Source: Verrucomicrobiota bacterium
GTDB lineage: Bacteria; Verrucomicrobiota; Verrucomicrobiia; Limisphaerales; J093
Length of the DNA stretch: 64,000 bases
Direction: 5' to 3'
Assembly (NCBI GenBank): GCA_027493615.1
Contig: JAOSKK010000005.1
Span: 62,001 to 126,000 of the forward strand
In this document: piece after piece, positions 20,221 through 31,778 of the stretch
Layout of the letters: the number at the start of each line of letters is the position of its first letter
Numbering within the stretch: the first letter of the stretch is position 1
Position numbers and translations under genes: made by a program
The notes under the pieces: model-generated
Database searches by the model: none
What the model saw: only the letters and a program-made list of their open reading frames with translations
Told to the model about the DNA's origin: nothing

Positions 20221-21011
20221 ACGGCGATGGGCGCTTTGATCGCCGGGTGCGGGTCGTACCCCACCATCTCGAAGTCCGCGAAGACGAACTCGTGGATGTT
20301 CTTCCGCGCCGGGTTCAGCCGCATCGTGGGCAGTGGACGTGGTTCGCGACTGAGTTGCAGCTTCGCTTGCTCGAGGTGGTTCGCGTACAGGTGCAAGTCG
20401 CCGAAGGTGTGGATGAACTCGCCCGGTTGGAGGTCCGTCACCTGCGCCACCATGAGCGTGAGCAGGGCATAGCTGGCGATGTTGAACGGCACGCCCAGGA
20501 AAAGGTCGGCGCTCCGCTGGTAGAGCTGGCAGCTCAGGCGACCGTGGCTGACATAGAACTGGAACAGGGTGTGGCAGGGCGGCAACGCCATCTGGTCCAC
20601 CTCGGCCGGATTCCACGCCGTGACGATCAGTCGCCGGCAGTCCGGCTGCGTACGGATCCGCGCGATAACCTGGTCCAACTGGTGGATCGAGCGTCCGTCC
20701 GGTGCCCGCCAGTCGCACCATTGCGCGCCGTAGATCCGGCCCAAATTGCCCTCGGCATCCGCCCACTCGTCCCAGATGGTAACGCCGTGTTCCTGGAGCC
20801 ACCGCACGTTCGTGTCGCCCCGCAGGAACCAGAGCAGCTCGTAGATGATCGACTTCAGGTGGAGCTTCTTCGTGGTCACGACCGGGAACCCCGCCCGCAA
20901 ATCGTAACGCGTCTGCGCCCCAAACACGGAGTACGTGCCGGTGCCCGTTCGGTCCGGCTTGTACTGGCCGTGGTCGAGGACGTGACGGAGGAGATCGAGG
21001 TACTGACGCAT
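20217..21011 (-). CDS. thyA: Thymidylate synthase ThyA
   Basis: Intact, 264 residues, the same length as the E. coli enzyme. [12 protein letters not shown] holds the phosphate-binding arginine, the catalytic cysteine is in [13 protein letters not shown], and the folate/dUMP site is in [18 protein letters not shown] and [10 protein letters not shown]. It methylates dUMP to dTMP with methylene-tetrahydrofolate in the cytoplasm. It is followed by a coupled aminotransferase rather than by folA, so dihydrofolate reductase must be elsewhere. Confidence 0.97.
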   Translation of the reverse strand: MRQYLDLLRHVLDHGQYKPDRTGTGTYSVFGAQTRYDLRAGFPVVTTKKLHLKSIIYELLWFLRGDTNVRWLQEHGVTIWDEWADAEGNLGRIYGAQWCDWRAPDGRSIHQLDQVIARIRTQPDCRRLIVTAWNPAEVDQMALPPCHTLFQFYVSHGRLSCQLYQRSADLFLGVPFNIASYALLTLMVAQVTDLQPGEFIHTFGDLHLYANHLEQAKLQLSREPRPLPTMRLNPARKNIHEFVFADFEMVGYDPHPAIKAPIAV

Positions 21012-21179
21012 GGTGCCGCGGTCGGTGCGCGGAGCTTTTCAGGCGAACCGCCCCCGGATGCAAGCGGAATGTCACCCGGTTGCCCTGGCCTCGTTCGCCC
21101 GCTACGCTACCCTCGCGAACGGTTGGCCGGGGGAACGACTCCGTCGGCCAGGCCCGACCGCGACACACGATCCGAAACC

Positions 21180-23110
21180 ATGCCACGCCTCCCACCTCCG
21201 TCCGACCGGGCGAAGCACGCCCTCCCGCACGCTCCTGGCCCTGGGCTTCATCGCTCTGCTGCAGACCGCCCCGCCGCCCGTCCAAGCGCATCCCGACCGC
21301 ATTGAAGACCGGTTGCTGCTCCACTTTGCCACGGGCGTCCATGCCTTCGAGAACGGAACGTGGTCGGACCTCACGCACACGTTCAAGGCCCAGATTCAAG
21401 GCGAACCCCGCCTCGCCACCCTCGGCCCCGCCCAGGTCGTCGTGTTCAACGGTTTCACCGACTGGCTCCTCGTGGCGCCCGACCGCGCCACGGCCCAACC
21501 CCGGGTTGCCCGCCCGCGAGTTCTCGGTCACTGCCTGGGTCGTGGTGAACGAAACCCACCCCGACGGTGGCCTCCTCGGCTTCGTCCAGGACAACGGTGA
21601 CTACGAGAAAGGCTGGATGCTCGGTTACGACCGCCGCAACTTCACCCTCATGCTGTCCACCACCGGAGCCGATGACGGCAACGGCAACCTCACCCGTCTC
21701 CGCGGCAAAACCCCCATCGAAACCGGCCGCTGGCATTACGTCGCCGCCACCTACGACGGCGCCACCATGCGCCTCTACGTGGACGGTCAACCCGACGGCG
21801 AATCCACCGCCCAGTCCGGCGACATCCTCTATCCCGAGCGCGGCCGCTACGCCCTCGCCGCGTACGCCGACGACAACGAGCTCTACCCTCTCGACGGCGC
21901 CCTCTTCGAGGCCAAGGTGTACGCCCGCGCGCTCAGTCCGGCTGAGATCGCCGACGTGGCGGCCAAGAACAAGAAACTCCTTGCCTACCGCTCCTCGGTG
22001 AACCGCGACCTCCGCTTCGTCGTCGCGCCTTACCTCCAGTTCGGTACCCCCGACACCATGACCGTCCTCGCCGAAACCGATCAGCCGTCCCGGCTCACGG
22101 TCGAGTACGGTGAACGCCAGCCGCTCACACTCCGCGCCACCACCAGCACCCCCGCGCTGATCTCCGAAGTCAAGCTGGCGGATCTGAAGCCGTTCACCCG
22201 CTACTTCTACCGCGTCACCTGCGAGGACGCCGCCGGGAACCTCGCCCGCAGCGAGGTCGCCTCGTTCCAGACCGCGCCCGGTCCCGAACCCGCCTGGGCC
22301 TTTGGCATTCTGGGCGACACGCAGCGCAACCCGGACGTCACCCGTCGTTGCGCCGAGGGCCTTTTCGGGCTGCGCCCGAACTTCCTCCTGCACCTGGGCG
22401 ATGTGGTGGATGACGGCTTTGCCAAGTCCCAATGGGTCTTCGACCTCTTCGAGCCTTGCGCCCGGCTGTTCGCCCACGTCCCGGTCTTCCCGGTGATCGG
22501 CAACCACGAGAAGAACGCCCACTGGTACTACGATTACTTCAGCCTCCCCGCCCCCGAGTACTTCTACACCTTCACGTACGGCAATGCGCAGTTCTTCATG
22601 ATCGACTCGAACAAGGACTGCGGCCCCGGCAGCGAGCAGTATCGGTGGCTCGACCAGGCGCTCGCCGCCTCCCGCGCCACCTGGAAGTTCACCGCCCATC
22701 ACCACCCGTGCTTCAGCTCGGACGAGGACGACTACGGCGACCAGTGGAAAGGCAAGCCGGGTCGGGACTACACCTGGGGCGACAGCAATGTGCGCCGCCT
22801 GGTCCCGCTGTACGAGAAGCACGGGGTGGACATTGCCTTCGCCGGCCATATCCACAGCTACGAACGCACCTGGCCCATCCTCCAGATGACCATCAACCAG
22901 GAGAAGGGTGTCCGGTACATCGTCAGCGGCGGCGGCGGTGGTGGACTCGAACAGGCCGCGCCGCAGCGCAGTTGGTTCACCGTTCACGTCCAACGCGGCC
23001 ACCACTACTGCTTCGCCGCCGTCCAGGACCGCACCATCGAGTTCAAGGCCTATGACCTCGAAGGCCGCTTGTTCGACACGTTCCAGCTCACCAAGCCCGC
23101 CGGCCGCTGA
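21180..23110 (+). CDS. Secreted LamG-domain purple acid phosphatase-like metallophosphoesterase, frameshifted N-terminus
   Basis: About 640 residues. Signal peptide (RTLLALGFIALLQTAPPPVQA), a concanavalin-like LamG domain (GRWHYVAATYDGATMRLYVDG), a fibronectin-like purple acid phosphatase N domain (YLQFGTPDTMTVLAETDQPSRLTVEYG), and the phosphatase domain with metal-ligand motifs GDTQ, LHLGDVVDDG, VIGNHEKN, TAHHHPCF and AGHIHSYER. The ATG at 21180 starts MPRLPPPSD in one frame and the signal continues in another; frames change near 21220 and near 21500. It probably removes phosphate from extracellular organic compounds; the lectin-like domain may hold a glycan. The enzyme is divergent from thyA and upstream of phosphonate genes. 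Confidence 0.85.
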
Positions 23111-23149
23111 CGCCCGGCCCGCAGGGCGGGAGTCTCACGCCCTTGATTC

Positions 23150-24541
23150 ATGCCTGCACTCACCTCCAGCCAGAGCGGTCTACCGAACCTGCGTTCCGAG
23201 GGCGATATCAACCTCTCGCCCCACCGCCGCCGTTTCGAGGCCGAGCACCTCGCCGCGTCCACCCGCGAACTCCTCGCCGAGGACGCCCGCTGGTTCCTCC
23301 ACCAGTCGCTCTCAACGCCCTGCCTGAACGCGCTCGCCCGAGCCGAAGGCGCCTGGCTCGAGGACGTCGAAGGCCGTCGCTACCTCGACTTCCACGGCAA
23401 CAACGTCCACCAGGTCGGGTTCGGCCACCCCAAGGTCCTCGCGGCCATCAAGGCGCAGCTCGACCGGCTCCCGTTCTGTCCCCGCCGTTACACCTGCGAA
23501 CCCGCCATCGCCCTGGCCAGGCGCCTGGCCGAACTCGCCCCCGGCGACCTCAACCGCGTGCTGTTCGCCCCGGGCGGCACCGCCGCCATCGGTATGGCCC
23601 TCAAGCTGGCCCGCATCGCCACCGGCCGCTTCAAGACCCTCTCGATGTGGGACGCCTTCCACGGCGCCTCGCTGGATGCGATCTCGATTGGGGGCGAAGC
23701 GGTGTTTCGGCAGGGCATCGGTCCCTTGCTGCCCGGTTGCGAACATGTGCCTCCCCCCGACCACCGCCACTGCCCGTTCCGCTGCGGCACCGCCTGCAAC
23801 CTGGCTTGTGCGGACTACGTCGAGTACGTGCTCGAGAAAGAAGGCGACGTCGCGGCCGTGATTGCCGAGACGGTTCGCTGCACGCCTTACATTCCCCCGC
23901 CGGAATACTGGCAGCGCATCCGCGCGGCCTGCGACCGGCACGGCGCCCTGCTGATCCTCGATGAGATCCCGATCGGCCTCGGCCGAACCGGACGGCTCTT
24001 TGCCTGCGAACACTACGGCATCGTCCCGGACATGCTCGTGTTGGGGAAGGGCCTCGGCGGCGGCGTCTTTCCGCTGGCGGCGATCGTGGCCCGCGCGGGG
24101 CTGAACGTGGCGGCCCACACCGCTCTGGGCCACTACACCCACGAGAAGAACCCGGTCGCTTGTGCCGCCGGGCTCGCCACACTCGACGTCCTGGCAAAAG
24201 AACGGCTGGTCGAACACGCCCGCGATCTGGGCCTCGAGACCAAGGCGCGACTCGAGGAACTGGGTCGCCGCCATCCGCTGGTGGGCGAGGTCCGCGGGCT
24301 CGGTCTGCTGCTGGGCGTCGAACTTCTCCGGCGCCGGGGCCCAACGGTCGAACGCGCCACCGACGAGGCGGAGCGCGTCCTCTACGCGGCGCTGCGCCGC
24401 GGCCTGAGCTTCAAGGTCACGATGGGCAACCTGCTCACGCTAACGCCCCCGCTCACGATTACGCGGGACGAAATGAGCCAGGCGCTGGCGATCCTGGACA
24501 CGGCCCTCGGCGAGGTCGAAGCCGGCGGCCTTGCTCCCTGA
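23150..24541 (+). CDS. Class III PLP enzyme, PbfA-like (1-hydroxy-2-aminoethylphosphonate ammonia-lyase type)
   Basis: Intact, 463 residues. Fold-type I class III features: FHGNNVHQVGFGHP, FAPGGTAAIGMALKLAR, the cofactor aspartate in LLILDEIPIGLGRTGR, and the Schiff-base lysine in VLGKGLGGGVFPLAAI. The converging neighbour is phosphonoacetaldehyde hydrolase (stop codons six bases apart), and an aldehyde dehydrogenase of PhnY type follows, so I prefer the PbfA-like lyase, which makes phosphonoacetaldehyde from hydroxylated aminoethylphosphonate, over a generic aminotransferase. An ordinary 2-aminoethylphosphonate:pyruvate transaminase (PhnW) belongs to a different class. The function is inferred from family and context. 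Confidence 0.75.
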   Translation: MPALTSSQSGLPNLRSEGDINLSPHRRRFEAEHLAASTRELLAEDARWFLHQSLSTPCLNALARAEGAWLEDVEGRRYLDFHGNNVHQVGFGHPKVLAAIKAQLDRLPFCPRRYTCEPAIALARRLAELAPGDLNRVLFAPGGTAAIGMALKLARIATGRFKTLSMWDAFHGASLDAISIGGEAVFRQGIGPLLPGCEHVPPPDHRHCPFRCGTACNLACADYVEYVLEKEGDVAAVIAETVRCTPYIPPPEYWQRIRAACDRHGALLILDEIPIGLGRTGRLFACEHYGIVPDMLVLGKGLGGGVFPLAAIVARAGLNVAAHTALGHYTHEKNPVACAAGLATLDVLAKERLVEHARDLGLETKARLEELGRRHPLVGEVRGLGLLLGVELLRRRGPTVERATDEAERVLYAALRRGLSFKVTMGNLLTLTPPLTITRDEMSQALAILDTALGEVEAGGLAP

Positions 24542-24546
24542 CCGCG

Positions 24547-25377
24547 TCAGGGACGCTCCCCGCGGGCCAGTCGCGACTGGATGTCGTCCAGAATGGCCGG
24601 GACATCCGCGATGCCGTCGACGACGTAGTGCGCGCCGGTCTGGGCCATTCGCTGGGTGGCCGTTGCCAGGCGGGCGTTCAAGGTGTCTGGTGCGAGCTTG
24701 GCGATCTCGGCCTCGTTGAGCCCCAGCTCGTTCCCCGTCTTGGCAAGCCCGATGGTCCACATCCCGGCGTTCAAGCCCTCCTCGATGTCCGGCAAGGTGT
24801 CCCCCACCTTCACGATGGCCTCCATGGGATAAATGCCCAGGCGCTGCGCGTTCTGCAGGCACATCCAGGGCTCGGGCCGGCCCGCCGGCACGTCGGTCGC
24901 ACACACGGTGGCGTCGGGCTCGTAACCCCGGTGTTTGGCCTCGGCTTGGAGGAGCGCCATCATTTCCCCGGTGTAACCGGTCGTGGAACCGATCTTCAAC
25001 CCGCGCTCGCGGAAGGCGCGCACCGCCTCGAGCGTGCCCGGGATCAGATCGGCGTAGTCAGCCAGACACGCGAGTTGGAGCGGGATGAAATCCTGAAACA
25101 TCGCCTCGACGTCGGCCTCGGTGGGAGGTTGGCCGTGCCGGCTGGCCCAGCGTTCGGCGACCGCGGGAAGTTGGGCGATCTTGCGGATGTGCACCTTCTT
25201 GTGCGCCCCCATGGGCACGCGCGCCTCCGCCACGGAGATGGGGACCCCTTTGCGTTCGTAGACCTTCACGAACACGACGGCGGGCGCATAGCAGCCGTAG
25301 TCCATGGTGGTCCCCGCCCAATCGAGAATGACGGCCCGCAGGGGGCCCCGGTAAGAACGCTGAAACCTGAAGTCCAT
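24547..25377 (-). CDS. phnX: Phosphonoacetaldehyde hydrolase PhnX
   Basis: Intact, 276 residues from ATG at 25377, which gives the usual start MDFRFQRSYRGPL; a longer frame upstream is not supported. HAD-superfamily nucleophile in ILDWAGTTMDYG, cap-domain Schiff-base lysine region MGAHKKVHIRKI, STTGYTGEMM and the acidic motif GDTLPDIEEG. It hydrolyses phosphonoacetaldehyde to acetaldehyde and phosphate. It faces the PbfA-like gene and is preceded on its own strand by an aldehyde dehydrogenase, consistent with one phosphonate-use locus. The ~190-base upstream gap has an AT-rich patch at 25500-25520 that may be its promoter. Confidence 0.93.
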   Translation of the reverse strand: MDFRFQRSYRGPLRAVILDWAGTTMDYGCYAPAVVFVKVYERKGVPISVAEARVPMGAHKKVHIRKIAQLPAVAERWASRHGQPPTEADVEAMFQDFIPLQLACLADYADLIPGTLEAVRAFRERGLKIGSTTGYTGEMMALLQAEAKHRGYEPDATVCATDVPAGRPEPWMCLQNAQRLGIYPMEAIVKVGDTLPDIEEGLNAGMWTIGLAKTGNELGLNEAEIAKLAPDTLNARLATATQRMAQTGAHYVVDGIADVPAILDDIQSRLARGERP

Positions 25378-25570
25378 GATCGGGTTGTTCTGATCCGTCG
25401 GTACCCCGGTGCCGTGATACGCGACGGCAGCCGATGGCGGCATGCTCCGGGTCTCCGCCCGTGAAAGCAAGCCTCGCCCGACCTTCCCCAGGGGTCAGCC
25501 CTTAATTTAATACTTAACGAACTTGGGCCTTCGCTCCGGAGCCGTCACCCGCACCGCCGGCCGCCGTCGC

Positions 25571-26996
25571 TCACACGGAGCGGATCACCAGCAACCGGGG
25601 TTCGGTCATTTCCTCGATGGCATACCGAATCCCCTCCCGTCCCAGCCCGCTGTCCTTCACGCCGCCGTAGGGCATGTGATCCACCCGCCACGAGGGCACG
25701 TCGCCGATGATCACGCCGCCGACTTCGAGTTCGTCCCACGCCTTCTGGGCCCGGTGAAGATCGCGCGTGAACACGCCCGCCTGCAGGCCGTAGCGGCTGG
25801 CGTTCACCTGATCGAGCGCTTCTTCAAATCGCTGAAACGAACTGAGCACTGCCACCGGCCCAAACGCCTCCGCCGCACAGAGCGGTTGGTCCGGCGGCAC
25901 CGCCTCGAGCAGGGTTGGTTCGCACAGCACCCCGTTCCGTCGCCCCCGCACAGCACCCGCGCACCCGCCTGGCGGGCCGATGCAATCCAGCGCTCGATCC
26001 GTTCCGCTTCCCGCTCCGAGATCAGCGGCCCGATGAACGTCGTCTCATCCCTCGGATCCCCGACCACCAGGGCGGTTGTCGCCGCCACCAACCGCTCGCG
26101 CAACTCCGCGTAGATGGCGTCGTGACCCAGAATGCGCTGGACGCTGATGCAGCTCTGGCCCGATTGATAGAAAGCGCCAAAGACCAACCGCCGCACGGCG
26201 TCATCCAGATCCGCGTCCTGATCGACGATGCAGGCCGCGTTGCCGCCCAGTTCGAGCACAACCTTCTTCTTTCCCGCCCGCGCCTTCAGGTCCCATCCCA
26301 CCGCCGCCGAGCCGGTGAAGCTGAGCAGCTTGATCCGCGTGTCGGTGACGAGCAGGTCGGCTGTGTCGCGTGTCGTTGGCAGGATGGAGAATGCGCCCTG
26401 GGGAAGGTCGGTCTCCGCCAGCACCTCGCCGATGAGCAGCGCGCCAACCGGGGTGCGGCTCGCCGGCTTCAGGACAAACGAACAACCGGCCGCAAGGGCG
26501 GGCGCGATCTTGTGGGCGGCCAGGTTGAGGGGGAAATTGAACGGCGAAATGAAAGCGCACGGCCCGACCGGCACCCGCTGCGTCATGCCGCGATAGCCGC
26601 GGGCGCGCGGCGAGATGGCCAGTTCGAGCACCTCGCCGTGGATCCGCACGGACTCCGCGGCCGCCACCCGGAAGGTGTCGATGAGCCGGCTCACCTCCCC
26701 CGGCTGTCGCGAATGGGCTTCCCGGCCTCCACACACAACGCCTGGGCGAACTCCTCCGCCCGGTCCGTAAAGCGCCGGACACAATGCTCCAGCACCGCCT
26801 GCCGCAGGTACGCGGGCAATCGCCGCATCGGGCCGGCCGCGGCAGTGGCGGCGGCGATGCCACGGTCCACCGTCGCGGCGTCGGCGAGCGCGACCCGCGT
26901 GGCGACGGCGCCCGTGTACTTGTCCAGGACCGCCAGATCGGTGTTGGCCGGCACGGCCTTGCCAGCCAGGTAGTAGGGGTAGGACGGACGTAACAT
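25571..26996 (-). CDS. Aldehyde dehydrogenase (phosphonoacetaldehyde/lactaldehyde dehydrogenase-like), two frameshifts
   Basis: About 475 residues. NAD-binding ALDH fold with ISPFNFPLNLAAHKIAPALA, the general-base glutamate in LELGGNAACIV, and the catalytic cysteine in YQSGQSCISVQRI. Frames break near 26700 and at the C5 run 25943-25947. Next to phnX and the PbfA-like gene it most likely oxidises an aldehyde of phosphonate breakdown (PhnY converts phosphonoacetaldehyde to phosphonoacetate), but acetaldehyde made by PhnX is an alternative substrate. It has no frameshift-free start; ATG at 26996 gives a normal N-terminus. Confidence 0.85.
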
Positions 26997-27136
26997 GTGC
27001 CGAGATTACCATGCCCATCGCCCACGCAAAGCAGCCGCTCGACGGGCACGCGAGGCGAAGAAGCAGACGACGGGCACGAGGCGGACGGTTTTGCTGGCAT
27101 TCGGGCTGCAGCGCGCCTACACCAGGGTTCGTCATC

Positions 27137-28152
27137 ATGAAAACAACATTGGCGCAACCAATCGGCGCCCCACGGAGCGCGGCCTCCTGGACCCGGCGCG
27201 ACTTTCTGCAGCGGACGGCCCTGGGCAGTGCGGGGCTCGCGCTGAGTGCGGCGGCCCGCCACGCCCGTGCTGCGGACGATTCGCCCCTTCCCCGGCGCGT
27301 GTTGGGGCGCACACAAGCGCGCGTGAGCATCCTCGGTTTGGGCACGGCGCCCATTGGCGAAGCGCGGGTCGAAGTGCCGAAGGCGGTGCGGATCTTCTCC
27401 GAGATCATTGACCGCGGGGTCAACTACGTGGACACGGCGCGCATCTACGGGATCGCCGAGGAGGCCCTGGGGCAGGTGCTGGCGACGCGGCGCGAGCGCG
27501 TGTTCCTCGCCACCAAGGTGTGGGTGGAAACCGCCGTCGACGCCGAGAAGTCCCTCACCGAATCCCTGCGTCAACTCCGGGTGGACCACGTGGATCTGGT
27601 CCACATCCACCACATCGGCGACAAGAACCTCGAGAAGGTGTTGGCGCCGGACGGCGTCCTGGCCTACCTCGTGAAGCAGAAGGAAGCCGGCAAGTTGCGC
27701 TTCATCGGGGTCTCCGGGCATGCCCGGCCGCCGCGTTTCCTCAAGCTGCTCGAGACCGACCAGATCGACGTGGTGATGCCCGTGATGAACTATGCGGATC
27801 GCAACATCTACAACTTCGAAGGCCAGGTCCTGCCCGAGTGTCGGAAGCGGAACGTCGGTGTCGTGGCCATGAAGGTCTATGCCGGGATCAAGGGCGGGTT
27901 TCGAACCACCGCAAAGCGTCCGTCGGGTGCAATACGCCGCCCGAGCGCCTGCCGCAAGCCCTCGCCTACGCGCTCGATCTGGAAGGCGTCAGCGTCGCCA
28001 ACATCGGCCCGTTCACCCTCGAGGAAGCTCTGCACAACGTCCAACTCGCCCGCGAGTACCGTCCGCTCACCGCCGAGGAACGCGCCGATCTCCTGGCGTA
28101 CGGCCAGCAACTGGCCCCCACCCTCGGTCCCCGTTACGGCCCGGTGGCGTGA
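27137..28152 (+). CDS. Tat-exported aldo/keto reductase, frameshifted
   Basis: About 338 residues from ATG at 27137. Twin-arginine signal (TRRDFLQRTALGSAGLALSA), then an AKR TIM barrel: tetrad Asp and Tyr in YVDTARIYG, Lys in ATKVW, His in VHIHHIGD. The frame changes once or twice between 27895 and 27960, after which LEGVSVANIGPFT and a C-terminal helix follow. Such secreted oxidoreductases are common in Verrucomicrobiota and Planctomycetes, substrate unknown. It converges on the DUF5107-TPR gene with an 18-base gap. Confidence 0.85.
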
Positions 28153-28170
28153 GTCTCGTGACCTCGATTC

Positions 28171-31100
28171 CTACGGCTTGAAGTCCGGCCGCGCCGCGAA
28201 GGCTTGGAGGTAATCGGGGCTCGCCGCCAGCGCCTGGCCAAACGCGGCCTCCGCCTCCTCCTTCTCGCCCAACCCCAGATGGCCGAGCCCGATCCATGTG
28301 TGCGCCGTGGCCTGCCGGCTCCGCTGAGACTGCTGCTCGCCGAACGAGGCGAAGAAGTCCACCACCTTGCCGGACGCCAGGCGTTCTCGTCCTTCCTCGA
28401 TCAACTGCCGGTACAACGCCCGGGCGCGGTCCGGTTCACCGAGTTGTTCGAAGGCGCGTCCCTGGTAGTAACGTTGCCCGTCGGCCGCACGGCTCTGTGC
28501 GGCGCGGGTCCAGGCCTCCCGAGCCGCTTCGCCACGACCCAACGCCGACTGCGCTGAGCCGATCCACCAGGCAACCTCCGCGACGTGGCCGCCCCGACCA
28601 CGGTCCTCGGATGGCAGGTTGGCCGGAAGGTCATCCGCCGCCTCGAAGTCCGCCAACGCCTCGGCCGCGCGACCCGCCGCCAAGTGGCGTCGGCCCCGCA
28701 ACACATGCGCGTCCACCCAATGATCCGCGACGCTGAGCGAGCCGCCTTCCCAAACTTCGAACCTCCGGCCGGTCATGAAGCGGATCGCGTCGTCGTAGCG
28801 CCCGTGGAAGACGAGAAGTGCGATCAACCGGGAGAGGGCATCGTCCCGCTGCGCGACCCGTTCCACCTGGCGTTCGAGTTGGGCCAGGCGACGGCCCGGT
28901 GCAACGCCGGCGGCGGCATAGAGCTGGTCGAGTTCAAAGAAGTGGAGCGGGTAGGGATCGGGGAGCGCCACCGCCTTTTCCAAGCTGGCGATGGCCCGGT
29001 CCAGGGCGTTGCCGCTCGGCTGATGCGAATAGGCGATCCCGAGGTTCCGGTGCACGATGGCAAAGTCCGGATCCAACGCGGCCGATTGTTCCCAACGCTT
29101 GACCGCCTCGGCTGGCTGCCAGTCGAAGAGCAGGTTGCCGAGGTAGTACGGCGCTCGGGCGTCGGTGGGGTTGGCCTCCATCGCGCGGCGGAGCACCGGA
29201 ATGAGCTCGGCCTGGAACGGAAAGACGTAGGCGGGGGACAGCTCCTGGGCACGCTGCCGATGACGGGCCGCGGCGTCGGGTCGGTTCAACCGCTCGGCGA
29301 ACTCGCCCAGGTAATACTCAACCAGCGGCGAGAGCCGATGCGGTTCGGGAGCCGTGGCCACCAGGGCCGTCAGGACGTCGTAGCCATCCTGGTACAGACC
29401 GGCGTTCAGGTACTCGGCGGCGGTTTCGAGGGCCGTGGCCGGGTGGGCCAGGAAGGTCGAACTCATGGCGGCGGCAGCCGCGGGGCGGCGCGTGGCCAAC
29501 CAGCGCTCGGCCAGGATGCGGACATCCAGCGGATCGCTACGACGCTGCGCGCGGTTGAGTTGGGCCAACGCATCCCGGGTCCGGCCCGCGTGGCGCAGCA
29601 AAGCGGCCCGCAGCGTCTGGGCGCGGAGGTCGAGGGCATTGGCTTCGAGGGCGCGCTCCACGAACTCGAGGGCCTTCGCCCGGTCCCCGCGCAGGGTGGC
29701 GATTTCGGCGAGGCCAAAGTAAGCGGGCCCCCGCCAGGTGGCAGCCCAGGTGGCGCGGTAAAACCCCGTGAAGGCTTCCTCGAGACGGTCCTGGGCCTGC
29801 AACGTGACGCCGAGATAATAGATCGGCTCGGCGTCCTTGGGCGTCGTGTACTGGGCTGTGAGCCGGGCGATGGCTTGGCGGAAACACGCCTCGGCCTCGC
29901 CGTATCGGGCCGCCTTGAGCAGCCGAATGCCGAGGGCGGTGTTGACCCGCGCGTCACCGGGGTCGCGTCGCAAGGCCTCTTCCCAGTACGGCTCGGGATC
30001 GAGGTTCGGGTTGTGGAACTGCTCAATGCGCAAGCCAGCCAGATAGAGCTCCTCGAGCGTCGCGATTTCCGCGGGCGGTCGTGGCGGTTGAACGGGTTCC
30101 GGCATCGGTGCGTTGGCGGGCAGGAGGGGGTGTAGGCGATCAACGCCCGGCCCCCGGCGGAGAGCGACACCCGCAGATCGGTCTCGGTGACATCCGGAGG
30201 CAGCGCCACCTCGGCCTGAAAGGGAGCCGATGGCGCCACGTGAACTTCGCGCTCCAACAGCACCCGGTTGCGCGTGAGATCGAGCAGGCGCACCTGGGCA
30301 GCGGGCTGGACCGAGGTCGTGCAGAATCCCAGTCGCGCGGTGCGGTTGGTGACCTCGAGGTTCACCGCGGCGTCGAGGTTGGCGTGCTTGACCCCGCGGA
30401 TGCCTTGGAACGGATACCAGAAGATCGAGAAGGCCTTCACCTCCCCGGGCTGCAGCCAACTGTAGTCCGGCTGGTTGTCGGAATAGGCCCCGACCATGAG
30501 CTCGATGTACGGGCCGTCGTCGTCGGTCAGAATCCTGTCCCACATCCGGCCGCGCGGCCCGTTGCCCCAGGTCCACAGCTTTTTGCCGGGCACGATGTGG
30601 TGGTCGGCGATGCTCAGCAACCCGGCCTGACGGCCATGGTCGTAACCGGCGAGGAAATCGTCCTCATAGTTCCAGGCGAACATCGAGTTGGCGGCGATGT
30701 GGTTCTTGAACCAGCTCACGTCCACGCCCGGACGGAAGTCGTAGCCGCCGTAGCGCGTCGTAGCGACGGGCCAGGTCGTGAACTCGCGCTTGTGATGGTG
30801 GGTCACAAACTGCGTACGGGGTGGGAAGATCACCTGGTAGTTCTCGTCGACGTGGACCGCAACGTTGGCAAAGCACAGCAGCGTGTGAACGAAGGGCGTG
30901 CGGTTCAGGAGACGCAGCTTGGCTTCGAAGTACGACTTGCCCGGGTGGAGCGTGTAGCCCACGGCCCAACGCGTGCGGTGGCGCAATTCGAGTTCACCGA
31001 CCCAGACGGTTTGGGAGCCGTCGGCGTGCCTCTCGAGGCGGTGTTGGACGGGGAGGAAAGTGGTGGCGCGGTGGTGATGCGGGATGTTCCACTCGATGCC

Positions 31101-31529
31101 GCCGGAGATCCAGGCGCCGATCAAGCCGATCAACGCGGGCTTGATGACATGCTGGCGGTAGAGGAAGTGGTAGCCGTTGCCCTTGTCGATGCCCTCAAAG
31201 AGGCGTCCCCCGATCTCCGGCAGAACGCCGAGGCGGACGAACTCGTTCTCCAGCACGATCAGGCGGTAGTCACGATCCTCCCGCCGATCCGTGAGCGTGT
31301 CGTACAGTGGGTACGGGTAAACCCGGCCTTCGGCGCCTTGGGAAGCGCGGCCGAAGTAGAACATGGGGTTGGGCTCCGGATCGCCGGCCACGTAAGTGGG
31401 CAGTCGGAGCGTCTCCTCGCGGACCTGAACCGCCGCCGGGCCGCCTGCCGCCAGGATTGCGATCGGGACGAGGAGAACGCTGGTGGCCGCCAGCACATTT
31501 CCATGCGAGTGCTTCGAACGTGGGATCAT
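28171..31529 (-). CDS. DUF5107 domain plus tetratricopeptide-repeat protein, secreted, one frameshift
   Basis: About 1,118 residues. Signal segment (NVLAATSVLLVPIAILAAGG), then a beta-sandwich DUF5107-type domain (PMFYFGRASQGAEG, RLGVLPEIGGRLFEG, GGIEWNIPHHHRATTF, SIADHHIVPGKKLWTWG), which resembles galactose-mutarotase-like folds, followed from residue ~500 by at least a dozen TPR units (YYLGVTLQAQDRLEEAF, VNTALGIRLLKAARYGEAE, LDPDFAIVHRNLGIAYSH). The frame slips near 30120 between the two halves. The architecture suggests a carbohydrate-linked surface or periplasmic protein; no reaction can be assigned. It is divergent from the glycosidase genes at 31.8-35.7 kb and may share their control region. 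Confidence 0.8.
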
Positions 31530-31778
31530 GATCGCGGTGATTGGGAGGGACCGTACCAAGGACCAGCCACCCTGTCCATCGCGCGACCGTGCCGAATTCT
31601 CAAGGGTTCACCCCGAACGGGGCTTGCCGCTGCGGTGGATTTGGGCGAGAACGCCGGGCGTGACAAGCCCCGTCCCTTCCCCCTCCCGGCCGGGCACCGG
31701 CACCGTGGCTGGGACCCGCAGCGGCGGCGGATCCGCCCAAGGGCCGCGTGCCGCCTGCGTCTCCTGCTGTGCGCCGAG

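Noticed and set aside
18892..21594. A 900-codon open frame on the minus strand
   Set aside because: Only the part from 20220 downward is the aminotransferase; the upstream part is out of frame through thyA and antisense to the phosphatase and does not resemble protein.
30081..31778. Long plus-strand frame upstream of the glycosidase-like gene
   Set aside because: Antisense to the DUF5107-TPR gene; high GC keeps the frame open by chance.
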